DNA of 64,000 bases from Hyposmocoma kahamanoa (taxonomy: Eukaryota; Arthropoda; Insecta; Lepidoptera; Cosmopterigidae). The position numbers and the translations under genes were made by a program. Positions 53,411 to 64,000 of this stretch are shown here, piece after piece. The notes below the pieces were generated by a model. The model had not been told where the DNA came from, did not search any database, and saw nothing but the letters and a program-made list of their open reading frames with translations. Location: contig NW_020656077.1 of assembly GCF_003589595.1 (NCBI RefSeq), positions 1,175,443 through 1,239,442 of the forward strand, written 5' to 3'. Every line of letters starts with the position of its first letter. Position 1 is the first letter of the stretch.

Positions 53411-53589
53411 GATGTGATGAGAGCGTGGGTTATTTATTTATTTGTTATTTATTTGAGGGCTTCCCCAATTTAAAGCCACCACGCATTATTCTAGGCCACC
53501 TACGTACTATACTAACCTTGAGACGAGAAAGGGCACAACTGCTGTATAAGTACCTTTGTTGTGCCTTTTTTCGTTACGAGAGCAGTATA

Positions 53590-53830
53590 TATTTTAGTAG
53601 CATCATCTAGGGAAATACTGCCAGCTTAACAATCACTGCAGTCAAGCAGTAATGTGAGTATTGTTGCTTTTCGGTTTTGAATGGTATGTCTGAGGGTGAC
53701 GGGCGCAATGGCAGTGCCCTCTAGATCTTTTCGATTTAAAGCACTAAGTGGCACTACAACTGCTATGGACAAGCGTGTCGCTTACCACCTGGCTTCGCTT
53801 CGCTTACCAACCGTTGGGTTTTTATTGATG
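53590..53830 (+). repeat. repeat family R, copy 7
   Basis: TTTAGTAGCATCATCTAGGG through TGTCGCTTACCACCTGGCTT. The 3' end is rearranged near a second GACGGGACGA motif at 53850. Confidence 0.65.
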
Positions 53831-53999
53831 ATACCTCGTGACGGGACGATCAAGTCGTGCGTTCATCCCGTCACTAGGTATGCACCCTTCACCTGATTCT
53901 CGATCAACCTAGTCATGATTCTCCCTCGAGAACCTGTCTACACAATCGGCTGCCATTTCTGCATTCTGTGTGGCCAACCAATTAGATAGATAAATATTT

Positions 54000-54635
54000 A
54001 CTTCCAAAACAACGCTAACATTACATACATACAAATTTTGAACATATTTACTCTAGTCGAGCTGCAGATGGTCATCACATCAAGCGGAATCTTGATTATT
54101 ATGGAAGCGTATACATTTCCACTATACACCAGTATACATTGTATTTGTGACTTTGTGAGACTATGGTCAAGAACAGCAAGTTTGTTTTATTGTTCGTATT
54201 GATATAATTAAGTCTACGTATCACTATTTTTCACGAAAAATTACTGTTCTTCTTAACATAAATTACATTTTCATAAAAATGCTATGATTAACGTCACGTA
54301 AGAACGTTAATTTCTTTAAACACATATCTCGGAGACACTCTGGGCCCTTGGTTTGTAATTTTCCCTGACAGCACGTCTTTGCAAAACAGAGATTCTATTC
54401 ATGACGGCGGCATTCCCAATATAGCTGTTTCTACATCTGAAAATTTTCAAATATTTTGAATCGCATACGTAGCTAAGCCGTTTCGACAACTTATTTATAA
54501 GTATGTGGATCCAAGTAACATAACGAGAAGCAGGTTATGAACTGCATAACAAACCATCGAAATTTCACATCGTTTAGGAACATTGGAGCCTATTAACTAT
54601 AAATTATAAGGAAGTATTATTAGTTAACAAAACTA
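54000..54635. other. no gene recognised
   Basis: AT-rich, with no frames bearing motifs. Confidence 0.4.
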
Positions 54636-54639
54636 CCTC

Positions 54640-54790
54640 ATGTTTTAGCCCTTCCATGAGGCTAGGTAAGTCATTAATGTAAACTAAAAATAAAAATGAA
54701 CCTAGAATTGTACGTTGATGGACGCCTATGCTTATTGCGGATCTGAGGTACCCATAACTTGGACCCCTATGAATTAAATCATTAAAATAC
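54640..54790 (-). mobile_element. LINE reverse-transcriptase core fragment
   Basis: The minus strand reads GVHQRTILGSFLFLVYINDL then PSLMEGLKHE, the degraded G(V)PQG(S/T)ILGPxLFLxYINDLP box that precedes the YADD active site. The rest is missing. Confidence 0.75.
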
Positions 54791-54794
54791 GATT

Positions 54795-55595
54795 AAGAAG
54801 GTTGAGGTCACGTACCACTAAACTGTAAGACCAAAATTTCCTGACCAAAGTATAAATCCGTCATTTGTGTCTTTCATGCATTAAATATATGTTTCATGAA
54901 TTTCAACACTAGTATCGGTGATCGAGCGACCCCGAAAGAAAGAGTAACTACTCTTAAACTTAAGAGATTCAAGTTATTCCTTGAAAAAATGTGCCCAAAA
55001 TTAATTGAGTATAATTTTAAGAAAGTCTGTATTCAAATAGGTTTTGTAATTGGAAGGGTCTGAATTACTGACAGATTCAAAAAGAGGAATAACTTTAACC
55101 CAACTCTACAAAACAAAGTACCCAATTAAACTACCCTTGAACTTCAAAATCAAGCGTAGATATCATCTTAAGTCCAATACTCCAACAAAGTGTGAAATGA
55201 AGTGTGTATTTCATATAATTTATCTCCTTCATTTGATTTTAAGATGCTTGTTTATTTAATTTATTTATTTTATTGTGCTTGAATGTTTTTTTACTAAATA
55301 TTCTTTTTTACTGTACTATATCTTTACTCATTTCATTACAACAATGAGTGACCCCGTTAATGTTTTATAAAGCAAAGGACGACAATCGGTAGCTAAATTC
55401 CTCAACATCAGGTTCAAGATCGTAACATCGGCAAATAATTAATATCTTCTTAGTTCATTCACATTCACAGAATACAAGACATTATACAGGCGTATAATTT
55501 ATATTAAGTTCAAAAATAGAATAAAATATTGTTGAAACTTTTATTGTACAACTACTAAACTGAACTAGATAGCAGTAGATCGTAGTTTAGTAGCA
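54795..55595. other. possible further LINE debris, otherwise unassigned
   Basis: The minus strand upstream of the reverse-transcriptase box may continue the element, but frames are broken and I could not confirm motifs. Confidence 0.3.
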
Positions 55596-55599
55596 GAGA

Positions 55600-55995
55600 G
55601 TTCGTATATGGAGATACCCTTGCCACCTTTCCTAATGACTGCCTCAGTGGCCGAACGGTAACCTTGCTGGACTGCCACGCAGATGTGTGTGTGTCCGTGG
55701 CTCCCGCCTGTATATACAGGGTTTGCTTAGTGCGGGACTATGTATTATTATTATTATTTCTGCCGCCAAGCAGTAATGTGAGCATTGTTAGGTTTTGAAG
55801 AAGGGTGCTGTTGAAATGACACCTGGGACTTGTCAACTCATGTCTCGGGGTGACGAGCGCAGTGGCAGTGCCCCTCAGACCATTGCGTTTTAAAACTCTG
55901 AGTGGCACTGCAACTATTATGACAGGTCTGTCACTCACCACCAGTCTTACGTCTTGTTATCATAAACAAGGTCCCGTCTCTTGGTACGATAAAAA
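55600..55995 (+). repeat. repeat family R, copy 8, split by a SINE
   Basis: The 5' part TAGTAGCAGAGAGTTCGTAT to CCACCTTTCCTAA, then a SINE-B (55636-55745), then TTTCTGCCGCCAAGCAGTAA and the rest. Confidence 0.7.
55636..55745 (+). repeat. SINE-B, short copy nested in repeat R
   Basis: TGACTGCCTCAGTGGCCGAA (A box) is present. The B box and half of the body are deleted. It continues GTGTGTGTGTCCGTGGCTCC and TTTGCTTAGTGCGGGACTAT, then (ATT)n. Confidence 0.7.
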
Positions 55996-55999
55996 TAAC

Positions 56000-56970
56000 A
56001 AAATATGCATCGTTGTGAGTTAAATCAATAAATTGTGTTGCATGGAATTTGCGTACATAGTAGTTAATTACTTAATCCGTCTCAAATACCTTTACAATGT
56101 AGTCATGCCTTTCTCGAAGCTAAATTACCGTAACGACCAATTTGCTAGTCAAAGGGAGTTTGTAGCAACTCGTATTTCGGGAGACCTGTAGTAAATTGTT
56201 GGCAGCATACACTAATGGAGTAATTTCCTCTCGTTTACACCGAAAGGACAGCTGAATGTTGTTTTTAAAGTAAATAAGCATTTAAGTATAGATTATAAAC
56301 CTAATCCTATTGAGTTGCCAGAAAATGAGCTCAAAGAAATGGTTTCCGAAAAAAAAAATTGGATAATTTGTTACCTCTTCATAACAAAAAAGGAATACAC
56401 ATTTTAATTCAATTAAATAAAAGTTTCATGGGTTGCCTACGTGTCCTGAAGCCAAAGGAGAAGATAACTAATTAGCTGTTAAGTGTGACAGCCTGATGGA
56501 CAGCCAAGGAGCGGACACATAGAAAATTACAATTTCCTTTTTAATATTGGCACACAAAATAAGGACTTCGTTATGCAAGTAAAGCAAATTCTACGTACAC
56601 TGTACGAGTGACAGAATAGTCGCAGTCGTGATTTTAAAATACAGTGGCATTAGTCAATATATACATTTTTGTGTAAGATCCAACTAGTAACGTGTTTGTA
56701 TAAATAATTACAAATGTGTTTATTCTTCACGAACTAACACAGCTTTGCAGTTATATAATTGAGTAACTGATTTACCGTTCTTCATTGCGACGATTCTTCA
56801 TGGCGTCGGATGTGTTTTTAGTATTTGTTTATGGTTTGAAATATTGATATATTATAAAATGTAAAGGATTGAATTTAGACAGGTAAGCATTGACCTACCA
56901 ACAATGCAAGTAAGGTATAAAAATAAAAAAAATACTAGAATTTATACTAGGGTTAAATTATATGAATAAA
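56000..56970. other. no gene recognised
   Basis: Nothing supported apart from chance frames. Confidence 0.4.
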
Positions 56971-56977
56971 ATTGGGT

Positions 56978-57090
56978 ACCCGCGGCAAGGTGCCCAAGAT
57001 GCTGGTAGCATTCCCTTTGTTTAACTATGCTAATATGTTGGGCATGATCGGGTTTCCCAGGCAGTCTATTAATTTTTTTGTTAAAAAATT
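56978..57090 (-). repeat. LINE 3'-end-like repeat piece
   Basis: GGCAAGGTGCCCAAGATGCT then GGTAGCATTCCC parallels 40385-40430 in the same orientation. Confidence 0.4.
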
Positions 57091-57394
57091 AATTTCAGAA
57101 TACAAAGTTGCACAGGGAGAACTGAAGGTATCATAAAATTTTTATATAGAATACTTGTTAACAAAATTTCAAATGAAGGTATACATACATACATAGAATA
57201 ATAACGCATAGAATGATAGTTTCATATCAAACGAACTGTCACAAGTGAGGCAAAAATCATGTAGGCGTAAGCAACTTGTGTCTACACTCATCGGCACGCA
57301 CACAAATATACAAATAATGATGCCATGGAATAACATTTCCCTCATAAGTGGGGAAATTGTATCTTGCTTAACTCAACATTAAGTTAAAGGTGCG

Positions 57395-57482
57395 TACAGA
57401 TTTGCTCGATTTTGTCGATCGTTACTGTCGATCCACAATGTCGATCAGGTGCATACAGGTTTTGTCGATCGACAATGTCAAG
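57395..57482 (+). repeat. TGTCGATC-rich short repeat
   Basis: TGTCGATC or close variants occur five times between 57410 and 57475. They may be subterminal motifs of the enclosing element. Confidence 0.5.
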
Positions 57483-57552
57483 TAACAAGAATTTTCAAAA
57501 ATGTATTTTTGGTAATCTTTATGGAAATGGCATTTATATCTGAATATACGAT

Positions 57553-57838
57553 GATGGACACGACTTTTCAAATAAATGCAATATGGGAATCATTTTCGAG
57601 GTTTTTGAGTTGCTCATTGCGAATATAGCACTCATTTCTAAATCCAAGATGGCGGGCACGATTTTTCGAATAATGGCAAGTTGGGTATCGTTTTCAAGGT
57701 ATTTGGGGGTGCTCATTACAAATATAGCATTTATTTCTAAATCCAAGTTGGCGGACACGAGTTTTCAAATACATGCAATATGGGTATCATTTTCGAGGTA
57801 TTTAGGGGTGCTAATTACAAATATGGCACTCATAATGA
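57553..57838 (+). repeat. 99-bp tandem repeat, about 2.9 units plus inverted tail
   Basis: AAATCCAAG recurs at 57640 and 57739 (spacing 99). Each unit has TGGCGGxCACG, TATCxTTTTC and GGTGCTCATTACAAATATAG. At 57830-57880 the motif turns round (GAGCACCCCCAAATACCTCG), making a palindromic junction. Confidence 0.8.
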
Positions 57839-58479
57839 GCACCCCCAAATACCTCGTAAACGATACCCAGAATCAAAATAATCTTTGTTTCATAGTTAGG
57901 CATTATTACACTTGAAATCATCACATTGGTTAAACTCTACCGCTCATTCGTAAGGCAGATTCCTCCGAGAAGTATGAGCAAGTAACTCTAGGGATTGCTC
58001 TTTGTAAGCAACATGTGTACGCATTCAACTTGCAGAAATGGAGGTCAAATGCACAATTACATTAGAATTAAAAAAAATCTGCAGCCATCGCGATATTGCC
58101 TATTCTCAAAAAATTACGTATTATAATTATTTTGATACAGAATAGCAAAATTGGGAGAAAGAAATTCGTTACTTTGCAACATTTTCGTGTCTTGTTGTAA
58201 CGAAATTAATTTTCGGTTTTAGTGAATATTTATAAAAAAATACAAGTTGAAACGCGTTACTTCCTTGTGAAATGTGATGTTAGTATCTATTTTATATTTG
58301 TCTGACGTATTTTTACACTCATTTACCGCACATTTCGTCATTTTTTGCTAAAATTCTTAAGCTGTTCGTGGTGCAAGTTGACCTTGAGCACTGACGGTCC
58401 GCTCGTGTAGGCCCATTGGGAGCGCTACAATTTGCCTCACTTAGCGTGTGCGGACTAGGTTTCTATGCGTTATTATTCT

Positions 58480-59640
58480 AAGCATACATATAAAATTTCG
58501 TGCTCCAGTATATGTAAAAAGTAAAAACAAGGCCATAGACAAGTATTGCATTTCTTTTGCCATGGTGATAATTTAATAGCTATTATCTATATTTCTTTAT
58601 TTGTAAATTGATGCCTTTATGCGCAGACAAAATAAAATATCCTAACATAAACTTATAAAATTCTGAGCACAAGAAACATCACTGTCCAAATATGTTGGAA
58701 TATGTGGAATATATATATGAGCAGGGATGGCCTGATGTTTTACAGTACCTACTATTTTATATTCGAAACATACATTCAGAGTGTAATTTTAGCTATCCAA
58801 AGGTCAAATGTTGCCACCTTCTTGGGCACTATGCCCCAGGGTGTGGAGCTCGATGAAATCATCTACCTCTAACTAGATAAGTTGAAAGTAGAAAATGTCT
58901 ATTTTTTTTCTTGTGTGTTAAGCATAATTTAGTACACTACTTCCTTGGTTGAATGCCATGTAAGTACTACACACACAGAGACATCGTATAATTACGTATT
59001 ATCTTTGTGTATATTTATATAATAAATTACAATCTTTATTTAATATGTATCGTTAGTGACTCGATAACTCTGAAATGAAGTGTAACTCTAACTTAGCATT
59101 GAACAAGCAACAGGCGTTGCAACTAAACCAGACGTCGTCGATTCCTTTAATTATTGTACTATAATTAATAGTGCCTAAGAGTCAGTCACTTCAAAACCGT
59201 ATGTCTGCCGTCCACTACCTACAACGCGGCTAAGTGACAAATGGTCAAATATCCGATTTAAATAAAAAATAGAGCACAAAATTATCTTTTAAAAACAGTT
59301 AAAATTAGTTAACTTGTTTGACTTATCGGAACTTATATTAACTATGCATAGTTGCAATATCATTAAATTTTCTAAAACTTCAATATTCTAAAACTGGGTT
59401 CTGGTTTTTTATAATATCAGAAAAAAATATTTTGTCACTTTGCTGTGTTTTAGGTTTTAGTTAGCGGTGACAGATTTATTAAGATAACAGGATATGGTTT
59501 ACTATATTTTTTTTACACTGTGAAACGTGTCTTCTCAGTCCTACAAAAACATTGTGTGAATCGTAAATCAGAATGATGTATCATTTATTTTTTTAACCCA
59601 CTTCAAATAATCCAAATGTTCTATAAACGACTGCATTATT
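58480..59640. other. mostly unassigned, one LINE-end piece
   Basis: 58805-58865 (TTGGGCACTATGCCCCAGGG) is related to 40367-40430 in inverse orientation. Nothing else is recognised. Confidence 0.4.
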
Positions 59641-59654
59641 TTTGCTATATGATT

Positions 59655-59905
59655 TAGGTACTAATTGGCGCCCCCGACTTCATCTGCGTAGGATAAGTAC
59701 TTCGCATGGAATGTACTATACGAATTTTAATAGTTTTATTAAAAATTTTATGTCCTATTTCAGATTTTAATGGGTATTAAGTCGTACGTTTGTGTCCTGC
59801 TAATAAGTCCCATCTCTATACCAAAATTCGTCAATATTGGTGCAGCGGTTAAGGCGTGAAAACGTAAAAAACAGAGTTACTTTTGCATTTATAATATTAG
59901 TTTGG
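59655..59905 (+). repeat. common insect repeat, GCGCCCCCGACTTC type
   Basis: GGCGCCCCCGACTTCATCTG, then ATACCAAAATTCGTCAATAT, GGTGCAGCGGTTAAGGCGTG and TTGCATTTATAATATTAGT. I recognise this as an abundant dispersed repeat in Lepidoptera. Confidence 0.7.
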
Positions 59906-60269
59906 ATAATATACATAATATTGTATCATTTTATAAAATTTGTCATACGGTCAGTACTGTCTTCGCACATTCGATTTTGTATCTGTAAATGTAATATTTA
60001 TTACGGCATAAAAAATCACAAAGCAAAAAAGTGAGTTGCGAATAACTGGTACAAAAATGTTAAAAGAAAACATGCCAATGTAATATTTAATAAAATAAGT
60101 ACTTTTATGTTTACTTCGAAATTCGAGTAACTAGGTATTATGTCTTAGAAATTTACAAAGACAACGTGATCACCTTCGAACCTTGGGCCGTTAATTGTCC
60201 CTTAACATGGAGCACTGAAATTGGAACCGAAACTGTCAGTTGATGAAAATAAGGTGTAAAATAGGTAGG

Positions 60270-60545
60270 TAAGGTAGCTCCTTGTGAAAGAGTTCGTCCA
60301 AGGAAGTAGGTACTGCCACCTTACCTATTCCTGCCGCCAAGCAGGAATATGAGCATTACTGTGTTCCGGTTTAGAGGGGTAAGAGTGCTGGTGAAGCTAC
60401 AGGCACACGGAACTCGTCAACTTATGTCTCACGGTGACGGGCGCATTGGCATTGCCCCTAACATTTTCGCGATTTAAGGCTCTGAGTGGCACTGTAACTG
60501 TTATAGATAGACGTATCGCTAACCTCCAGGCGCACGATTTGTTTG
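60270..60545 (+). repeat. repeat family R, copy 9
   Basis: GGTAGCTCCTTGTGAAAGAG through CAGGCGCACGATTTGTTTG; the A-rich end is lost. Confidence 0.75.
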
Positions 60546-60601
60546 AATTTGGTTTTCTGCAACTACTTAACTAACTTTGCAAATACTTTTTTTTGTTCAT
60601 A

Positions 60602-60649
60602 GACTTGTGGGACTCCCCAATGCTGTAACATTGGGGAGTCCCACAAGTC
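60602..60649. repeat. perfect 21-bp hairpin, 6-nt loop
   Basis: GACTTGTGGGACTCCCCAAT(G), loop CTGTAA, then the exact complement. It is unusually GC-rich for this window. Confidence 0.85.
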
Positions 60650-60654
60650 CCATC

Positions 60655-61925
60655 GGGAATTGCAACTCCACACCAGGACATAATTTTCATTTTATTATCA
60701 AACTTACTAAAACGAATCCTGAAATAAATACTATATTATTATTATTTAATTGATATTTGGGCTTATAATGGAGGGTAGAAATTTTAAAGTAGATCACATA
60801 ATTGAATTTTTCACAATTCCAAATCTTTATTTTATTTATTGTCTTTTAATTGTATATGTATCACGGTAAGTAAGATTAATTGGAAATTATTAATAATCGT
60901 CAATCATTATTAATTATTTCCGAAATTTGAGCTAAAAGTTATAAATTAATTACTTTTACCGGTGATTATTAATAATTAAACCTTAGAATTGATAATTAAA
61001 ATAAATTTTCTATTTACTTGTTTACAAATAAAATTTCGCTAGGCAGGACACTGGAAACGCAAAGAAAAGACGTTTCCAATTGCAATTACAGTTGTACTGG
61101 CGAGTTTTATTACTATTACCGAAGAGAGAGAAAAAAAATTATTTTAGTAAATGACACATTTTATTAAATGACGCATTTCCTTACATTTAAGTTTTAATAA
61201 ACAGTCGTTAAAACGTGAAACATGCTTCCCCGATTTTTTTTCGAAATGCCGCTTACATCCTTCCTACAAATCACCGACGATACGTACAATTAAGAGTCGT
61301 ACCCTTGGCATAATAGAGCCAAATGTGATTATACGTCAAAAGTGCTTATATCATAAGAAAGTCATAAAAACATGAACCAAATTATGTATATTCATGAAAT
61401 TTTAAAACTCCTAAATATGAGTTTTAAAAAAGCATAAAAATTATCGACTATTTTCATTCGTAGAATATTTAAGTTAACGGGTCTCCTGAAAAGTTGTCAT
61501 TTTACCGATATGGTCTTATTACAGAAAGGGTGCGACACTTTCCTCTCTCCATTTAATTAAACATATTAATTTTCCGATTTCATTAGAATTTGTGATGAAA
61601 CTTTCACATTCAATAGCTATTAATGAAAATCGTTAAACCTGATTCTTCACCTCACGGTGTTGAACGTTTCGAAACGATTTGCCACATAGTATCGAGAAAT
61701 TACTTTACGTTGCCTTACCAGTACCTCTACCCTGCGTAGTGATAAGTAAGTATTGTCGCTCGACCGCGAGTATTATTTCTATAGAACATTTTAATAGTCC
61801 TTACCGACATATTATAGAGGCGATATAAAAATGCCATGGGATTAACTGACCCCTACTACGAGTTTAGGCTGTTGATAGTCGTTAATGACCGCTTAAATAT
61901 GCAACAATTTTTGTATGGCAAATTT
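60655..61925. other. AT-rich DNA, nothing recognised
   Basis: TTATTAATAATC/GATTATTAATAA-type words recur in both orientations at 60885-60985, without clear element ends. Confidence 0.4.
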
Positions 61926-61929
61926 TACA

Positions 61930-62285
61930 TCCCTGGCGGTCACAAGGATTGAAATTTTCTATATCCAAAAGAACGAGGAGTTGGAGGACATCATGTATGA
62001 GCCCAATATTATCCGTAAAATCAAGTTTGCACGACTCCGCTGGCTCGGACACCTCGAAAGGATGCCAGCTCGTAAGGCGGTGAAAAGGGCCTACATGTGA
62101 CGTCCTATGGTAGTCAACGACTGGCTGGTCGTTCCAAATACCGATGAAGGGACGAAGTCGAGGTTTTCCTCGTGAAGTCGTCAGCGCCCTTCACGCTGAG
62201 AATTGGGAGAAGATAGTGCGCGTTTGGGTCTACTAGTATCGGATACCGAGACCCACTTCGGGGCACTGAACCAGCGGAGCAAGTA
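61930..62285 (+). mobile_element. LINE C-terminal fragment
   Basis: Plus strand: KNEELEDIMYEPNIIRKIKF then ARLRWLGHLERMPARKAVKR, the tail of an insect non-LTR reverse transcriptase. Broken frames after 62100 continue with a Gly/Arg-rich part and ENWEKI. Same type as 52100-52245. Confidence 0.8.
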
Positions 62286-62574
62286 CATCATATAATATAA
62301 ATATATTACATGGTTACTAATGACGTCTCAGTCTCATAGTAGAGATAATTTACCTCTGGGATGAGTTTACGTAAAATATGCTTATTGTACCCTTATTATA
62401 CCTCGAGAACTAAGTTTTCTATGGATATGGAAATGGAAGATGTTTTCTTTTACAACCAGTTTATGATCAGTATTTCCTCTGATCAAGAAACTCAAACAGA
62501 TTAATATGTTTCAATTTATAGAAATAATTTTTCTATTATTTTTTTTATTATTTTCCTATTAATTTAGTAAAAAA

Positions 62575-62880
62575 GTAGCATTCAGTAGCAGTAGAGCTCC
62601 TTGTTCAAAGAGTACATCCAGGGAAATACTGCCAGCTTGTCTATTTCTGCCGCCAAGCAGAATCGTGAGCATTGCTGTGTTTCAGTTTTAAAGGGTGGTG
62701 AAATTACAGGCACGAGGGACTTGTCAACTTATGTCTCAGGGTGACAGGCGCAGTGGCGGTCAAACTTTTGCGATTTAAAGCTGTGAGTGGCACTGCAACG
62801 TTATGGGCAGGCGTGTCGCTTACCACTATTTCAGGCGCATGACTTGTTCGTCCCGACACCTGGTATTATAAAAAAAGTAA
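62575..62880 (+). repeat. repeat family R, copy 10
   Basis: CAGTAGCAGTAGAGCTCCTT through ACACCTGGTATTATAAAAAA, with the full 3' end. Confidence 0.8.
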
Positions 62881-62884
62881 CGTA

Positions 62885-64000
62885 TATTGGAATCATTGGA
62901 ATGTTCTTTGGTAAATTGAAAATAAGGTATTCAAATTAATAACTTTTGAAAATATAAAGAAGAGTGGGGCTGTTTGCATTAATATATTAGAACTATTATA
63001 TTTGGTTGATGACTTTATCATCTCAGTTAGGGGTGACCAAGTAAAGGTCCCGAACCGGTATATTAAAAAAAATTATATATGCGATTTAGTTCCGAAAAAA
63101 ATAGTTTCGCATCCAATATACAATATTCGCGAAAATATAAGAAATTGGTAAGTATTTTCTACAAATATTTAACGTGATCGCTAGCAACAACAAACAATGC
63201 AACTTATGGTAGGGGTTCCCTAACTTAGTTGGGAAAACTCAGTTTTGCCAGTTCTCCTTTACGAACATCAGTCATTTTCAAATTCCCTTTTATATAATAC
63301 TTTCAACATGACCTCAAAACAGGATATCCTGTGGTTAACTCACAGAAATGGAATTTAGATTTCTGGGGGTTAGCTGAATGCAACTAACTATATGTACGCC
63401 GAGGTCGACCTTTTGTTACGTTTCTTACGACGTTCGCTCTATATATTTGTGTTATTGTTACATTTCAACTTTACATGTCGAAACGGACAAATATAGCGAA
63501 TAAAACAACTTTACTGTAGACATACGAGTACATACAAAAAGTGTACCTAAGCATTGACAGTTTTCGCTTTTACTACCCTAGTAAAGTTTCCCCTTACTAT
63601 ATATAAAGTAGCAGTCTAAAAATTTTAATCCATGGGATTCACCCCATAGCGATGACAAAAAGTCTATATATAGTAATTGTAACAAAGTAATTGTAACAGC
63701 CTCGATTTTTCAAAATAACCTCCATTTACTCTCCATTTAAATAAGTTTCGGCTTTCTATGAAAACAAACGTGACGCTCGAACTTTAGTTGACATTAAATA
63801 CTTTACATTATATTTTGTTCTTACGATTTATTTATATTTGGATATTACATTAAAAATGTTTTCAAAATAGTCTTAAAATTGATGTAGTCAAAAAAATTAC
63901 AAATAAATTCCAGTTTATAAAAAAGAGTGGAAATATAAAACAAATTACATTAAACCGATTAGAAGTTTGAGAAAAAATTCGCTGAGGCAAAGTGAGTGGA
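62885..64000. other. no gene recognised at the window end
   Basis: AT-rich. No motif-bearing frame, tRNA boxes or paired repeat ends were seen up to the last base. Confidence 0.4.

Larger units (their letters stand above)
57196..58478. mobile_element. 1,283-bp TA-flanked inverted-repeat element carrying a satellite
   Basis: GAATAATAACGCATAGAA at both ends (inverted), 18 bases identical, with TA at 57194-57195 and 58479-58480. A second inverted block (AAGTGAGGCAAA) lies about 50 bases inside on each side. The interior holds a 99-bp tandem repeat (57553-57838) and no transposase. Confidence 0.8.

Overview
The window is AT-rich eukaryotic DNA from an insect, most probably a moth or butterfly (Lepidoptera). 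Three things point there: a myosuppressin precursor exon whose extension and mature peptide match the moth type, tRNA-derived SINEs and RTE/Jockey-like LINE remnants of the kinds that fill lepidopteran genomes, and small GC-rich exons in AT-rich introns. Most listed open frames are chance frames or transposon debris; real host coding sequence is a small fraction of the 64 kb.

Region 1 (1-10,820, + strand) holds the 3' part of a C2CD5 (CDP138)-like gene: six exons (2634-2735, 3148-3306, 4636-4923, 6402-6557, 10026-10130, 10288-10338), all joined in phase 0, giving 286 residues to the stop. Upstream exons, including the N-terminal C2 domain, must lie outside the window. The introns carry a 1,000-bp Tc1-like element ending just before an acceptor, tRNA-derived SINEs, an in-frame copy of an exon tail, and a small exon with the start of a THAP zinc finger.

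Region 2 (10,820-25,190) has no convincing host gene. It holds a two-type tandem repeat (12,371-12,660), RTE and Jockey-like LINE fragments, a 1,091-bp TA-flanked inverted-repeat element (17,211-18,301), fold-back elements (one with a 10-N assembly gap), and a GC-rich unidentified block (22,080-22,985).

Region 3 (25,190-28,640, - strand) is the myosuppressin neuropeptide gene: a signal-peptide/propeptide exon (28452-28636), a possible 12-nt microexon (25633-25644), and the terminal exon with the amidated FLRF peptide (25320-25411). The start-codon exon was not found. A transposase-like helix-turn-helix fragment and a LINE fragment lie in its intron.

Region 4 (28,640-64,000) is mainly mobile-element territory: a hAT-like element with an imperfect 8-bp target duplication (30,512-31,200), two further TA-flanked inverted-repeat elements, a 5'-truncated LINE with an intact reverse-transcriptase C-terminus (44,940-46,139), a mariner fossil (46,283-46,950), seven of the ten copies of one roughly 250-bp repeat, an inverted-repeat element carrying a 99-bp satellite (57,196-58,478), and several long hairpins. 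Two weak candidate exons on the minus strand (36,394-36,481 and 36,988-37,042) are the only hints of another host gene.

I found no CRISPR array, operon or rRNA, no intact tRNA gene, and no clearly new multi-gene system. The most informative observations concern gene structure (the duplicated exon tail, the microexon and the nested THAP exon) and element architecture.
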